DNA from: Actinomadura alba | GTDB lineage: Bacteria > Actinomycetota > Actinomycetes > Streptosporangiales > Streptosporangiaceae | NCBI RefSeq assembly: GCF_014323705.1 | Contig: NZ_JABVEC010000002.1 | Coordinates: 248,001-312,000 of the forward strand | Direction: 5' to 3' | DNA: 64,000 nucleotides | In this document: piece after piece, positions 49,658-57,936 of the stretch | Position numbering within the stretch: the first letter of the stretch is position 1 | Layout of the letters: every line of letters begins with the position of its first letter | Made by a program: the position numbers and the translations under genes | The notes under the pieces: generated by a model | The model's input: the letters and a program-made list of their open reading frames with translations, nothing else | Told to the model about the DNA's origin: nothing | Database searches by the model: none

Positions 49658-51400
49658 TTGAATCCTGCTCTGCGCAGCGGGAGAAGGACGGGCGTTCGCC
49701 GTGCCTTCTCCGCTGCCTTCCTCGCGCTGGCGCTTGCCGGCACTGGTGCCGCGACCACATCCTCGGCAGTCGCAGCCAGTGACGGCACGACGACCGGCAA
49801 GCTGTTCCAGAAAATCCGCGTCGCTGCTGAGAAGCAGGGCTATGTGCCGAAGTCGGTCGTCCGTAAACCGTCAGCGCAGTCGACGCCGAGCGCGACGCCT
49901 ATGATCATCGGCGGCTCGCAGACCACTATCGGTGCGGCGCCGTACATGCTCCAGCTGTGGTACTCCAACGACACTTCGGGCGAAGTCATCTTCTGCGCCG
50001 GCACCCTGGTCGCACCCAACAAGGTGATGACGGCCGCTCACTGCATCGACGGCCTGGACTGGATCAACAACGGTCTGATCCTCGGCGGCAGCGCCACCCT
50101 GTTGGACGAGAACGCCAAGATGGCCCTCGTCAAGCGTCAGTGGATCAACCCGCGGTACAACGCGTCGACCATCGACAATGACGTTGCGGTACTCACGCTG
50201 GACCGGCCGCTGTCGCTCACCACCGCCAAGATCGCCGCCAACACCGACAGTGCCCTGTACGCGGCCGGTACCAACGCCACGGTGTACGGCTGGGGTCTGA
50301 CCAGTTCGGGTCCGGACGGCACCCAGTCGGAAGTGCTGAAAAAGGCGACCCTGCCGCTCGAGTCGGACGCCACCTGCGACGCCGCCCTAAAGGCGTCGCT
50401 CGGCGCGGATTACTTCGCCAACGGGCACATGGTCTGTGCCGGTCCCGTCTCGACGGGTGACGACGCCACGACCACCACCACCTGCGTGGGCGACTCCGGT
50501 GGTCCTCTAGTGGTCAACGGGCGTGTCGTGGGCATCGTCTCGTGGGGTGTGTCCGAGGCCAACCCCGACGGCAGCGTCTCGAAGTACTGCGGCGTTGCCG
50601 GTACGTACCCGGTGTTCACCAAAATGAGTGCGTACACCGGCGTCACGCTGGCACGCGTCAACGACACCGACTGGAGCGGTGACGGTCTGGCGGATGTGTT
50701 CGCCCGGTACAAGAGCGGCGGCACCGCACGGGTGTACAAGGGCTCCAAGCTGACCTCGTACTCCTCGGGCGGCAGCGGCTGGGGCAGCTTCAACAAGGTG
50801 CTGCAGACGGACCTCAACCGCGACGGCGTGGTGGACTACGTCATGCGCACGACGTCCGGGTACCTCTACTGGCGGCACAAGTCCGGGAGCACTTGGGTCA
50901 ACACCAAGATCACTTCGGGCTGGAGCACCGTCAAGCAGATCATCGCCCCGGGCGATGTGACCGGCGACGGCCTGCCCGACCTGATGTCGGTCAAGTCCAG
51001 CGGTTACCTGTACGTCTATCCCGGCAAGGGCAACGGGACCTTCGGCAGCGGCAAGTCCCTCGGCTCCGGCTGGCTTTCGTACGCCCAGGTCGTCGGGCAC
51101 GGCGACCTCACCGGCGACGGCCGCCCCGACCTCATCGCCCGGACCTCCGGCGGTGCGACCTACCTGTTCACGAGCAGCACCACCGGAACGTTCAGCAGCC
51201 GCAAGCTGGTGAGCAGTACCGCTCTCAAGTCCGCCACCGCGCTCGTCGCCACCGGCGACGTCAGCGGCGACGGCAACGCCGACCTGGTGGCTCGGAGCAG
51301 TGCCGGCAACCTGTGGCTCTACAAGGGCAACGGCAATGGGACCTTCGCCTCAGGGGTGAAGGCGGCCACCGGTATGAACTCGTTCAACCTGTTCGGCTGA
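49658..51400 (+). CDS. Secreted trypsin-like serine protease with C-terminal FG-GAP repeats
   Basis: About 580 aa. A Sec signal (basic SGRRTGVRR, hydrophobic core AFLALALAGTGAA, cleavage near SAVAA) is best fitted from TTG 49658 after CAGGGAAC; GTG 49592 is an in-frame alternative. A ~45-aa propeptide precedes IIGGSQTTIG, the chymotrypsin-type activation site. The triad is visible: His in VMTAAHCID, Asp in NDVAVLTLD, Ser in CVGDSGGPLVV. The C-terminal ~230 residues are four to five VCBS/FG-GAP blades (DWSGDGLADVFARY, DVTGDGLPDLMSVK, DLTGDGRPDLIART, DVSGDGNADLVARS) that probably bind Ca2+ and substrate or cell surface. Followed by a strong terminator. Confidence 0.93.
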   Translation: MNPALRSGRRTGVRRAFSAAFLALALAGTGAATTSSAVAASDGTTTGKLFQKIRVAAEKQGYVPKSVVRKPSAQSTPSATPMIIGGSQTTIGAAPYMLQLWYSNDTSGEVIFCAGTLVAPNKVMTAAHCIDGLDWINNGLILGGSATLLDENAKMALVKRQWINPRYNASTIDNDVAVLTLDRPLSLTTAKIAANTDSALYAAGTNATVYGWGLTSSGPDGTQSEVLKKATLPLESDATCDAALKASLGADYFANGHMVCAGPVSTGDDATTTTTCVGDSGGPLVVNGRVVGIVSWGVSEANPDGSVSKYCGVAGTYPVFTKMSAYTGVTLARVNDTDWSGDGLADVFARYKSGGTARVYKGSKLTSYSSGGSGWGSFNKVLQTDLNRDGVVDYVMRTTSGYLYWRHKSGSTWVNTKITSGWSTVKQIIAPGDVTGDGLPDLMSVKSSGYLYVYPGKGNGTFGSGKSLGSGWLSYAQVVGHGDLTGDGRPDLIARTSGGATYLFTSSTTGTFSSRKLVSSTALKSATALVATGDVSGDGNADLVARSSAGNLWLYKGNGNGTFASGVKAATGMNSFNLFG

Positions 51401-51416
51401 CCCAGAGCACAGCGAG

Positions 51417-51454
51417 CGCGCCCGCCACGGAGTCCTCCCGCGGCGGGCGCGTTT
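51417..51454 (+). terminator. Rho-independent terminator of the protease gene
   Basis: CGCGCCCGCC (51417-51426) pairs perfectly with GGCGGGCGCG (51442-51451) and is followed by TTT. It starts 17 bp after the protease stop codon. Confidence 0.85.
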
Positions 51455-51565
51455 CTGTGTTGACGACCAGATCTAATTCCGGCAGTTCCACGATAAGGGC
51501 CTTATTTCGTCCGTCTATGCCCTTGTGTCATGCCTGGAACTCAAGGTCGATCAGCTCGCCTTGAG

Positions 51566-51901
51566 TTAAACGCCCTTGTCGTCGCCTTCATCCTTACCTT
51601 TCCCTTTGCCTTTGCCCTGGCCTTTCCCTGCGCCCTTGCCCTTGCCCTTGCCTTCGCCCTTGCCTTCGCCCTTGCCGTCCTCGTCCCTGCCGGCGTGGCC
51701 GGTCGTGGAGTAACGGTCGCTCTTCCGGTCCCGCCGACCGGCCACGGGCCGTACGTCCGAGTCGTTGTCGAGCACGATGGGGCGGGTGCCGGTAGTGCGC
51801 ACCGAGGTCGTGGCCGCTTCCGCCGAGCCCATGCCGAGGGTGAAGATCCCGGCCAGCGTGGCCGCCGCTCCCATTGCCGCGATGATCCGCTGCTTGCGCA
51901 C
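51566..51901 (-). CDS. Small secreted protein with Gly/Lys/Glu repeat tail
   Basis: 111 aa from GTG 51901, which has GGAGG five bases upstream. A Sec signal is clear: VRKQRIIAAMGAAATLAGIF then a cleavage site after SAEAA. The mature protein has ~35 residues with a Thr/Arg/Asp mix, then a ~40-residue tail of G-K and G-E dipeptides encoded by hexanucleotide repeats (about 51573-51683). Such a tail is expected to be disordered and strongly basic and could bind polyanions such as DNA, polyphosphate or wall polymers. No homologous family recognised. Monocistronic; convergent with the protease gene. Confidence 0.75.
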   Translation of the reverse strand: MRKQRIIAAMGAAATLAGIFTLGMGSAEAATTSVRTTGTRPIVLDNDSDVRPVAGRRDRKSDRYSTTGHAGRDEDGKGEGKGEGKGKGKGAGKGQGKGKGKGKDEGDDKGV

Positions 51902-52159
51902 AATTCCTCCAGAAGGGGGTGCTGACAGAATACGGCTGAGAGAGTACGGCGCGGTTCGTGTCATGGCGATTGCCATGACAGTGACTATTCATTAGCGGCG
52001 ACGCCCGAACGTGGCCCGTTATTAATAATTACAATGGCATGTAGTCGTTATGTCCGTGGGTGCCCGGCAGGGGACGGTACGAAGAGGTCGTCCACGTGAA
52101 CAAACGCGGCCCGCAGCCGGCCTGACAAGGCGAGACCCGGGGCGAATCCTGGCGTTTTG

Positions 52160-53188
52160 TCAGGCGCCAGGTGGAGGTGAGGTGGATGAACGGGTGATCA
52201 GCTCATAGGGCATGAGGATGCGCGGAGCATTGCCGATGGTCTCCTCCAAAAGGAGGCGCCCTACGGTGCGGCCCTTTTCGGATTTGGGTTGGCGGATGGT
52301 GGTCAGGCCTGCCTCTCCTGCTTCCGGGATGTCATCGAAGCCGGCTATCGAGACGTTGCCCGGGACGGTGAGGCCTCGCTCGGCCACTGCCTGAAGGGCG
52401 CCCAGGGCGATCAGGTCGGTGGTAGCGATGATCGCGGTGGGGCGAGGGTACAGATCAAGGAGTTGGGCGGCGCCGGAGCGGCCGCCTTCTCGGGAGTGGG
52501 TCGTCGGGCGCACGGCTACGTCGTCCCAGGAGAGTCCGGCGTCCAGGACTGCGTCTCGGTAGCCGGCGAGGCGGTCTGCGATAGCGCTTGACATGTGCGC
52601 GGTGTCCATATTGATCCGCGGGTGGGTGGCTTGGAGGACGGCGAGGCGGCGGTGGCCGAGCCTCAGTAGATGGGTGCAGAGTGTCTTGGCCGCGGCGCGG
52701 TCATCGATACCGACGAAGGGGACGCCCTTCACGTACGGCTCTCCGGCGATGACGAAAGGCAGGCGGCGCTGGTGGAGGGCTTCGAGGGCGGGATGGCCTT
52801 CGTCCATGCAAAAGGCGACGAAGCCGTCCACGATGGCTTCGCGTACGACACGCTCAGCGGACGCTTCGTCGGGCCAGGCCATGAGCAGCAGGCTGGTGGA
52901 GGCGGCCTCGGCGATCTCTGCCAGGCCGCGCAGGAACGCGACCGCGTACGGGTCCGTGAAGGCGTAGGACAGCTCTTCGGTGAGCAGGACACCGATGACG
53001 CCCGCCTTGCCGCGACGGAGCGTTCGGGCGGCGGGGTCGGGGCCGGCGTAGTCCAGCTCCTCGGCGACCTCGAGGATGCGGCGGCGCAGCTCGGGGTTGA
53101 GCTGGTCGGGGCGTGAGAACGCGTTCGACACCGTCGTGCGCGACACCCCGACGGCCTCGGCGATCGTCTTGAGTGTGACACGTGGCAT
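52160..53188 (-). CDS. LacI-family transcriptional regulator
   Basis: A 342-aa repressor. N-terminal HTH and hinge: TLKTIAEAVGVSRTTVSNAFSRP and LDYAGPDPAARTLRRG. The periplasmic-binding-protein-like effector domain covers residues 60-335, with GVPFVGIDDRAAAKTLCTHL, VSIAGFDDIPEAGEAGLTTI and RQPKSEKGRTVG. This layout binds a sugar or nucleoside effector. Two palindromes of LacI type lie just upstream between this gene and a small divergent ORF, so auto- and cross-regulation are likely. No sugar catabolic genes are adjacent, so the effector is unknown. Confidence 0.93.
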   Translation of the reverse strand: MPRVTLKTIAEAVGVSRTTVSNAFSRPDQLNPELRRRILEVAEELDYAGPDPAARTLRRGKAGVIGVLLTEELSYAFTDPYAVAFLRGLAEIAEAASTSLLLMAWPDEASAERVVREAIVDGFVAFCMDEGHPALEALHQRRLPFVIAGEPYVKGVPFVGIDDRAAAKTLCTHLLRLGHRRLAVLQATHPRINMDTAHMSSAIADRLAGYRDAVLDAGLSWDDVAVRPTTHSREGGRSGAAQLLDLYPRPTAIIATTDLIALGALQAVAERGLTVPGNVSIAGFDDIPEAGEAGLTTIRQPKSEKGRTVGRLLLEETIGNAPRILMPYELITRSSTSPPPGA

Positions 53189-53202
53189 GTCCGAATCGTA
53201 GT

Positions 53203-53218
53203 TCTGAATTGATTCAGA
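53203..53218. promoter_or_regulatory. LacI-type operator 1
   Basis: TCTGAATTGATTCAGA is a perfect palindrome with 7-bp arms around TG. It sits 15 bp upstream of the lacI-type start codon (53188), where binding would block its transcription. Same half-site as operator 2. Confidence 0.7.
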
Positions 53219-53246
53219 TCCAAATGCGGTCTAACCTGAGGTTCGA

Positions 53247-53262
53247 TCTGAATCGATCCAGA
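53247..53262. promoter_or_regulatory. LacI-type operator 2
   Basis: TCTGAATCGATCCAGA differs from a perfect palindrome at one base and has the central CG typical of LacI-family sites. It ends 11 bp before the ATG of the 64-aa ORF, overlapping the edge of its ribosome site. Its centre is 44 bp from that of operator 1. Confidence 0.65.
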
Positions 53263-53273
53263 AGGTGGCTCGG

Positions 53274-53468
53274 ATGAGCACGTACCTGTCCCACGGTCCG
53301 GCACTCAGCGCGCAGCAGTCGTTCGTGACCAGCGCGCTGCCGGACGCCCCCGTCATCCCGCACGTCGAACCGCGGCAGCGCACTGCCGTCGCGCGCCGCA
53401 AGGCGGCCGTCGCGCTGCACTCTCTTGCCGACCGGATCGCGCCGGCACCCAAAGAACAGGCCTGCTGA
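53274..53468 (+). CDS. 64-aa hypothetical protein under the LacI-type operator
   Basis: ATG 53274 with GAAGGTGG upstream. The peptide runs MSTYLSHGPALSAQQSFV, a Pro-rich middle (LPDAPVIPHVEPRQR), an Arg/Ala helix (AVARRKAAVALHSLADRI) and ends in Cys. No signal peptide or membrane helix. Divergent from the LacI regulator with an operator immediately in front, so probably the regulator's main local target. A small adapter or regulator is conceivable; function unknown. Confidence 0.6.
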   Translation: MSTYLSHGPALSAQQSFVTSALPDAPVIPHVEPRQRTAVARRKAAVALHSLADRIAPAPKEQAC

Positions 53469-53604
53469 AAGCGCGCACTGGGAGCCCACCGAGCCGCGGG
53501 CGGATGGGCGCTCACAAGGAGCTAAGTCAACTGACCGTTTGGCGGATTCGTTTGTTCTGGCATGCTGTCAGCATGATCAAGAGAATCGAGTCCTCCGTTC
53601 GCCG

Positions 53605-54717
53605 ATGAGCGAGACGGCCGAGCATGGATCGCTCGGACCCCGGATGAGCCTGTATGACCACGCTCTGCGGCTGCATCACCTGAATCCCGACACGGCGCTG
53701 CCTCGTGATGGCGAGCCGTATCCCGACGAAGAACACCATCGGCGCGATGGCCGGACGCGGCGGTCGGATGACGCCCGTCGCCAGGGTATGGACGCCGCCG
53801 CCATCCTCGATTCTCATTTCGCCAGGTCCGACGCCAAACCGAGCGAACTGGCCTGGGCGTTCCATGATGTGGACGTCCCGATTCATCACAACGAACACAT
53901 AGCGGCGGCCGCCCTTCGGGCCGACCGCCAACGGGTGCAAGAGACCGGGCGATGGCTTGTACGGCACAGCTCCGACCGGTGCTCAGCTCTGATCGGAACT
54001 GCGCTTTTGGCGGCCGACTGGGCGGATGAGGATGTCGAGATCATCCGGACCATCGGTCTGCTTTCCGAGCGCTTCGGTGTTCTTGCCGCCCATGCGCTGA
54101 AACGGCGTAGGGGCGGTGTCGACGCCCTGCTCTGGCTGGCCGAACGAGTCGCGGGCTGGGGACGCGTCTACATCGTCGAGGCCCTCTGTCTGGGCGGCAG
54201 CACCCGGGCTCGGTCGTGGCTGCTGCGGCGAGCCTGCGACGGCGACTACCTCAACGGTTACTTCGCGGGCAGGGTCGCAACGGCTGCTCATCTCCACGAA
54301 GCGATCGTCGCCCCCGACGCCGACGAGCCACTGATCGACCACACCGGCCGGCTACTCAAGATCATGGCCCAGTGCGGCGGCATGGGTACGACATGGGAAC
54401 ACTACCCGCCGACCAGCATCGTCCTGGAGGCTCACGCCGGCCACCTCGCCCACCAGGCACCGACCTTGTCCCGCTACCTCGACGCCGCGCACATCGCCGA
54501 TGATCTCGCCCAAGCGGCGCCTGACCGCCTTGGCATCACCGCCGACCATCGACAACGCCTGCTCGACCAATACCTGGTCGTACTGTGTCGCCCCGACTGG
54601 TCCGAGGCGGCACAGGCCGGATTCGATCCTGACAACGACTACTTCCCCTGGTTCGCCGAAACGATCGCGGCACGCCTCCGATTGCCGGGCTTCACCGAAC
54701 CGGATACCGACCCGTGA
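53605..54717 (+). CDS. Uncharacterised helical protein, 370 aa
   Basis: Start ATG 53605 or 53644 (MSLYDHALRLHHLNPDTALP, where the conserved-looking part begins). The sequence is mostly alpha-helical: an N-terminal segment PLPRDGEPYPDE-like (read here as ALPRDGEPYPDEEHH), a central repeat-like helical array (DEDVEIIRTIGLLSERFG; GWGRVYIVEALCLGGSTRARSWLL; DYLNGYFAGRVATAAHLHEAI) and a C-terminal helical end. The array resembles HEAT-like repeats, suggesting a protein-binding scaffold. No signal peptide or catalytic motif recognised. Monocistronic, ending at a strong double hairpin shared with the convergent Bro-N gene. Confidence 0.65.
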   Translation: MSETAEHGSLGPRMSLYDHALRLHHLNPDTALPRDGEPYPDEEHHRRDGRTRRSDDARRQGMDAAAILDSHFARSDAKPSELAWAFHDVDVPIHHNEHIAAAALRADRQRVQETGRWLVRHSSDRCSALIGTALLAADWADEDVEIIRTIGLLSERFGVLAAHALKRRRGGVDALLWLAERVAGWGRVYIVEALCLGGSTRARSWLLRRACDGDYLNGYFAGRVATAAHLHEAIVAPDADEPLIDHTGRLLKIMAQCGGMGTTWEHYPPTSIVLEAHAGHLAHQAPTLSRYLDAAHIADDLAQAAPDRLGITADHRQRLLDQYLVVLCRPDWSEAAQAGFDPDNDYFPWFAETIAARLRLPGFTEPDTDP

Positions 54718-54739
54718 TCGAGGACTGAAAGATCTTCTG

Positions 54740-54782
54740 CCTAGTGCCTTGGCGCAGTCCGGCTCTGCGCCGTGGCACTAGG
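54740..54782. terminator. Two-tier bidirectional terminator hairpin
   Basis: A 9-bp outer stem (CCTAGTGCC/GGCACTAGG, 54740-54748 and 54774-54782), a 2x2 internal loop, then a 7-bp inner stem (GGCGCAG/CTGCGCC) with a 7-nt loop. A short GAGATC/GATCTC stem (54783-54802) follows directly. Lies between convergent genes. Confidence 0.75.
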
Positions 54783-54818
54783 GAGATCGGCTTTGTGATC
54801 TCTCCGACTACCGCGGGT

Positions 54819-55235
54819 TCATTGCGCATGGGCGCTGCGGAACTGGGGGAAAACGACGCTGATGACCCAGCGGCGGAACATGCGTGGACCGTCGCATCGA
54901 GGAGCAGCGAGGTCGAGGGTGAGGAACCCGTTCTCGGTGACGAACCATTGCTCGGCGTTTCCGCTGGTCGCGCCCGCCCTAAGAAAACTTAGAGTGGCAG
55001 GGCCTGCGGAGACGCTCCAGATGTCGATCTTCTTTTTGTCTTCGTCCTCGACCAGGTTGATGGCCGCTGACGTGTTGGAGTACCCGGCGCCTTTGCAAAG
55101 GTCGCCGAAGTGGAACCAGACGACGTCATCCAGGCGTAGCCACCGCAGCGGCCAGCCGGTCTGCGCGTGGTAGATGATCCCGGCGTTCGCATTAAGGTCG
55201 ATGCCGTCGCTACCGAACAGGTTCCGCTCGGTCAT
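54819..55235 (-). CDS. Bro-N (BRO family N-terminal) domain protein
   Basis: 138 aa from ATG 55235 (GGAAGGA site; in-frame extension to 55274 lacks one). The fold is recognised from VVWFHFGDLCKGAGYSNTSA, KKKIDIWS and QWFVTENGFLTLDL, ending FRRWVISVVFPQFRS, the usual pattern of Bro-N domains in phage antirepressors and actinomycete regulators. There is no C-terminal ANT/KilA partner domain. Divergent from an HTH regulator across a 242-bp AT-richer region. Suggests a prophage-derived or element-borne regulatory pair. Confidence 0.8.
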   Translation of the reverse strand: MTERNLFGSDGIDLNANAGIIYHAQTGWPLRWLRLDDVVWFHFGDLCKGAGYSNTSAAINLVEDEDKKKIDIWSVSAGPATLSFLRAGATSGNAEQWFVTENGFLTLDLAAPRCDGPRMFRRWVISVVFPQFRSAHAQ

Positions 55236-55477
55236 CACCTGATCCTTCCTGCCGCTGGCCGTGCTGTCGGCCATGCCCGGGAAGACTAGGTAACAATCGG
55301 GAATCTAGCAAGAAGAAAGCAGCAATCCCAGGCTGGAGCTAAGGGTCCTCGTGAGACCTTTACGGACCAATTTATTCTGCTATCGCCTGTTTTGTTCGAC
55401 ACTTATGGCCTGGCCGGATCGAGAAGTTGGCCAAAAGAGGCTGGATGTTCCCAGTTGTTCCCTGCATGATTGATGCC

Positions 55478-56134
55478 ATGAGCAGGGACCGGACACGTGT
55501 CGCACGCTACGTTATTGCACGTCGAGGTGAAGTCGGCCTGACCCAGCAAGGGCTCGCAGACCGAGCGGGCGTCGACATCAAGACCATCTATAACCTGGAG
55601 TCCGGCGAGCGATGGCCCCAGGCGAAGACCCGCGGTGCCCTCGAGGCGGTCTTGAGCTGGTATCCGGGAGATTTGCAGCGCATCGCTGAGGGCGGGGAGC
55701 CGGTCGTCTATGAACGCCCACCGTCCAGGCGCGAACTGCTGGCCGACTACATCCGGACCCGCATGGATCAGCTCCGACTGACATGGGCTGACGTCGCCAG
55801 AGACGGGCGCATTCCGGAGGAGGAACTCCATGACCTCAGGCGCCAGATGATTCCCGAGGGTCATGTGAAACTCGGCCTTGAGCGTGCCTTGCGCTGGGAG
55901 CCGGGAAGCATCGATGCGATCGTCGATACAGGCAAGGAACCTGCCACCGTTCACCGCTGGCCCGAAGAGCAGCGCGTCAAGCCAACGCAGGGGTTCACCG
56001 AAGAAGAGGTGCGCCAGGCCGAGGAGATCGCCGAGCGGGTGCGAAACGATCCGGAACTGGCGAGGGCGGTCGCGACGCTGCTCGGATTTCGGTCGCCCGG
56101 CCACGACGGAGCTGACGCGCGGGACACTGCCTGA
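55478..56134 (+). CDS. XRE-type helix-turn-helix regulator
   Basis: 218 aa from ATG 55478 (MSRDRTRV). Residues 5-65 are an XRE/Cro HTH (ARYVIARRGEVGLTQQGLADRAGVDIKTIYNLESG), with conserved Gln-Gln/Ala and the recognition helix KTIYNLE. A second, divergent HTH-like segment is at ~90-140 (LADYIRTRMDQLRLTWADVARDGRI). The C-terminus is an acidic helix. In actinomycetes such regulators often control nearby conservons or element genes. A 12-bp palindrome lies 23 bp after its stop. Divergent from the Bro-N gene. Confidence 0.82.
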   Translation: MSRDRTRVARYVIARRGEVGLTQQGLADRAGVDIKTIYNLESGERWPQAKTRGALEAVLSWYPGDLQRIAEGGEPVVYERPPSRRELLADYIRTRMDQLRLTWADVARDGRIPEEELHDLRRQMIPEGHVKLGLERALRWEPGSIDAIVDTGKEPATVHRWPEEQRVKPTQGFTEEEVRQAEEIAERVRNDPELARAVATLLGFRSPGHDGADARDTA

Positions 56135-56156
56135 CCGGAGCGAGTCAAGGTAACGG

Positions 56157-56168
56157 AACATTAATGTT
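56157..56168. promoter_or_regulatory. 12-bp perfect palindrome, candidate operator
   Basis: AACATTAATGTT lies 23 bp after the XRE-gene stop and 187 bp before the next start. The AT-rich palindrome stands out in a GC-rich context and may be an operator for the downstream membrane-protein gene; no direct evidence. Confidence 0.35.
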
Positions 56169-56354
56169 GCGCACCGTGCATACTACGAGGGGCGTACGCC
56201 TGGATTTGGCCGCAAAATATCTAGCAGTGCTTCGACGCTGAGTGACCGTCGGCGCCGAATGCTTCAGCGAAGACGCCTCCTGGCACGGAAGGGGCCTCCT
56301 GCCTTGTCATTCACGGACAAAGAGAACGATCACCATAACCGCCACGCAAGCACC

Positions 56355-56768
56355 ATGACCGGCTTCGCGGATCGGCGCAACGTAGCCATCCTGTTCGCAG
56401 CCATCTTCATTTTCGGCGGAACCATGATGGTCGCGTTCAACGTCGAGAAGGTCGGTTCCATCGCCGGGTTCGGCTTCGGTGTCGCGTGCTGGATCGGGGC
56501 GACAATGATGATCTTGGCCGCGTTCGCCGCGGACAACCACACGAAGCTCGCCAAGGTCGCCGTCAACGGCGACAGGGAACTCGCCGAGATGATGGGCGAG
56601 CTGAGAAGCCGTCTCGCCAGACTCGAACAGAGCTTGGCCATCGCAGAGAAGAACGTCATCACCAGGCTCGAAGCGCTCGAAAGCGTTGAGCGCGCCACCA
56701 GCGACATGCTCAACGGCATGGTCCGTGGAGCAGGGGACGAGCTCAGCAACCGCCGTCGGCCGGATTAG
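56355..56768 (+). CDS. Small membrane protein with C-terminal coiled coil
   Basis: 137 aa from ATG 56355 (an in-frame extension to 56259 adds an unconvincing hydrophilic leader). Two hydrophobic helices (VAILFAAIFIFGGTMMVAF and GFGFGVACWIGATMMILAAFA) leave both ends on the same side. Residues ~70-125 form a coiled coil with leucine heptads (ELAEMMGELRSRLARLEQSL; VITRLEALESVERATSD). Could be a membrane-tethered scaffold or phage-lysis-type protein. No family recognised. Confidence 0.65.
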   Translation: MTGFADRRNVAILFAAIFIFGGTMMVAFNVEKVGSIAGFGFGVACWIGATMMILAAFAADNHTKLAKVAVNGDRELAEMMGELRSRLARLEQSLAIAEKNVITRLEALESVERATSDMLNGMVRGAGDELSNRRRPD

Positions 56769-56960
56769 GCTCGATTGCCCCCGGCCGCGGTGGGCGTACA
56801 GATACTCGGCCGCGCTGAGTCAGTGGCTTGACCGCCTGCCGTGACGCGGGCGCGGGCCGATAGCGGGTGATTATCTGTGCCAAGCGGTGACGGCGTCGAG
56901 CTGGGGGTGGGCGGCCGCGGGTGCGGAGGCGGGAGTCCGGACCTCGTTACGATCACCCGC

Positions 56961-57692
56961 ATGCAGGTTAGCGACCGAATTGTGACCGTACTCGGCAAGG
57001 ACCCCGTCTGGTCTGACAAGCACGGGGGGATGAGTGGTCACGTGCTGCGCGTGACGAGCGCGTCGGGAGTGTTCTACGTCAAGCAGGGCCCGATCGCCGT
57101 GGCCGAACATGAGCGGCTGCGCTGGCTCAAGCGCTGGGCGAGCGTGCCCGACATCGTCGCCTTCGACGACGACACCCTGGTGCTCGCCGACGTGGCCGCG
57201 CCCAGCCTGGCGAGTGCCGCGCCGCCGCGCATCGGCACGCTGATGGGCCAGGTCCTCCGCGACGTACACGCCATCGCGATCAGCGAGTGCCCCTTCAATG
57301 AGCGGCTCGATGTCCGCCTCACCCGGGCGGCTGAGCGCGTGCGCACCGGGCTGGTCGACCCGGACGACTTCGACGACGACCACCTCGGCCTGTCTCCCCT
57401 ACAGGTCTATGACCGGCTGATCGCCGAGCGCCCCACCGCCGAGGACTTCGTCGTTGCACATGGCGACTACGCTCCGAGCAACGTGCTGCTCCCCCAGGTG
57501 GGTAATCCCGTGCTGATCGATGTCGGTGGGCTCGGCGTGGCAGATCGCTACCTCGATCTGGCCATCGCCGTACGAGATCTACACGACGACTTCGGCCCAC
57601 CGGCCGTTGACGACTTCCTCGCCGCCTATGGGCTGGACACCCTCGACGAGCAGAGGCTGCACTACTTCCGGCTGCTGGACGAAATGTTCTAA
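56961..57692 (+). CDS. APH(3')-like aminoglycoside/small-molecule phosphotransferase
   Basis: 243 aa from ATG 56961. A protein-kinase-like fold with the nucleotide-site Lys in VFYVKQGP, Glu in AEHERLRWL, the catalytic loop VVAHGDYAPSNVLL (Asp and Asn conserved) and the metal Asp in LIDVGGLGVADRYLDLAIAVRDL. The last stretch, and the ending LHYFRLLDEMF, closely parallel APH(3') enzymes, which have GRLGVADRYQDIALATRDI and FYRLLDEFF at the equivalent places. ATP-dependent O-phosphorylation is likely. Whether the substrate is an aminoglycoside or another metabolite is open. Sits in the accessory-looking stretch. Confidence 0.82.
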   Translation: MQVSDRIVTVLGKDPVWSDKHGGMSGHVLRVTSASGVFYVKQGPIAVAEHERLRWLKRWASVPDIVAFDDDTLVLADVAAPSLASAAPPRIGTLMGQVLRDVHAIAISECPFNERLDVRLTRAAERVRTGLVDPDDFDDDHLGLSPLQVYDRLIAERPTAEDFVVAHGDYAPSNVLLPQVGNPVLIDVGGLGVADRYLDLAIAVRDLHDDFGPPAVDDFLAAYGLDTLDEQRLHYFRLLDEMF

Positions 57693-57783
57693 CGCCCGGC
57701 CCACGCCGCCCGAGAGCCGGTAAAAGAGGAGGCCACGATCCCGTCACTGGGCCGGCGCGAGCATCATCGACCGAGCTGAGGCT

Positions 57784-57936
57784 GTGGACAACCCGCTAGA
57801 GCGTCAGCTTGAGGACACCCGCACCCGCAAGGCCATGGATCAGGCGTTGGCCGGACTCGACACCGACCAGCAGCCGCCAGCACCCCGGATTGCGTCAGTA
57901 ACGCCGCTCCGCAGCCATCGGCCCGGCACGGACTGA
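57784..57936 (+). CDS. Small hypothetical ORF, 50 aa
   Basis: GTG 57784 to TGA 57934-57936; the frame stays open back to about 57724. The peptide is polar (VDNPLERQLEDTRTRKAMDQ, then ALAGLDTDQQPPAPR) and predicted helical then Pro-rich. No ribosome site is obvious, although AGAGGAGGCC at 57724-57733 could serve a longer form. Might be a gene remnant in the accessory stretch. Confidence 0.3.
   Translation: MDNPLERQLEDTRTRKAMDQALAGLDTDQQPPAPRIASVTPLRSHRPGTD

Noticed and set aside
52121..52164. CCTGACAA/TTGTCAGG pair as a terminator of the LacI-type gene
   Set aside because: The right arm overlaps the last codons of the gene and the loop is long; too weak to list as a terminator.
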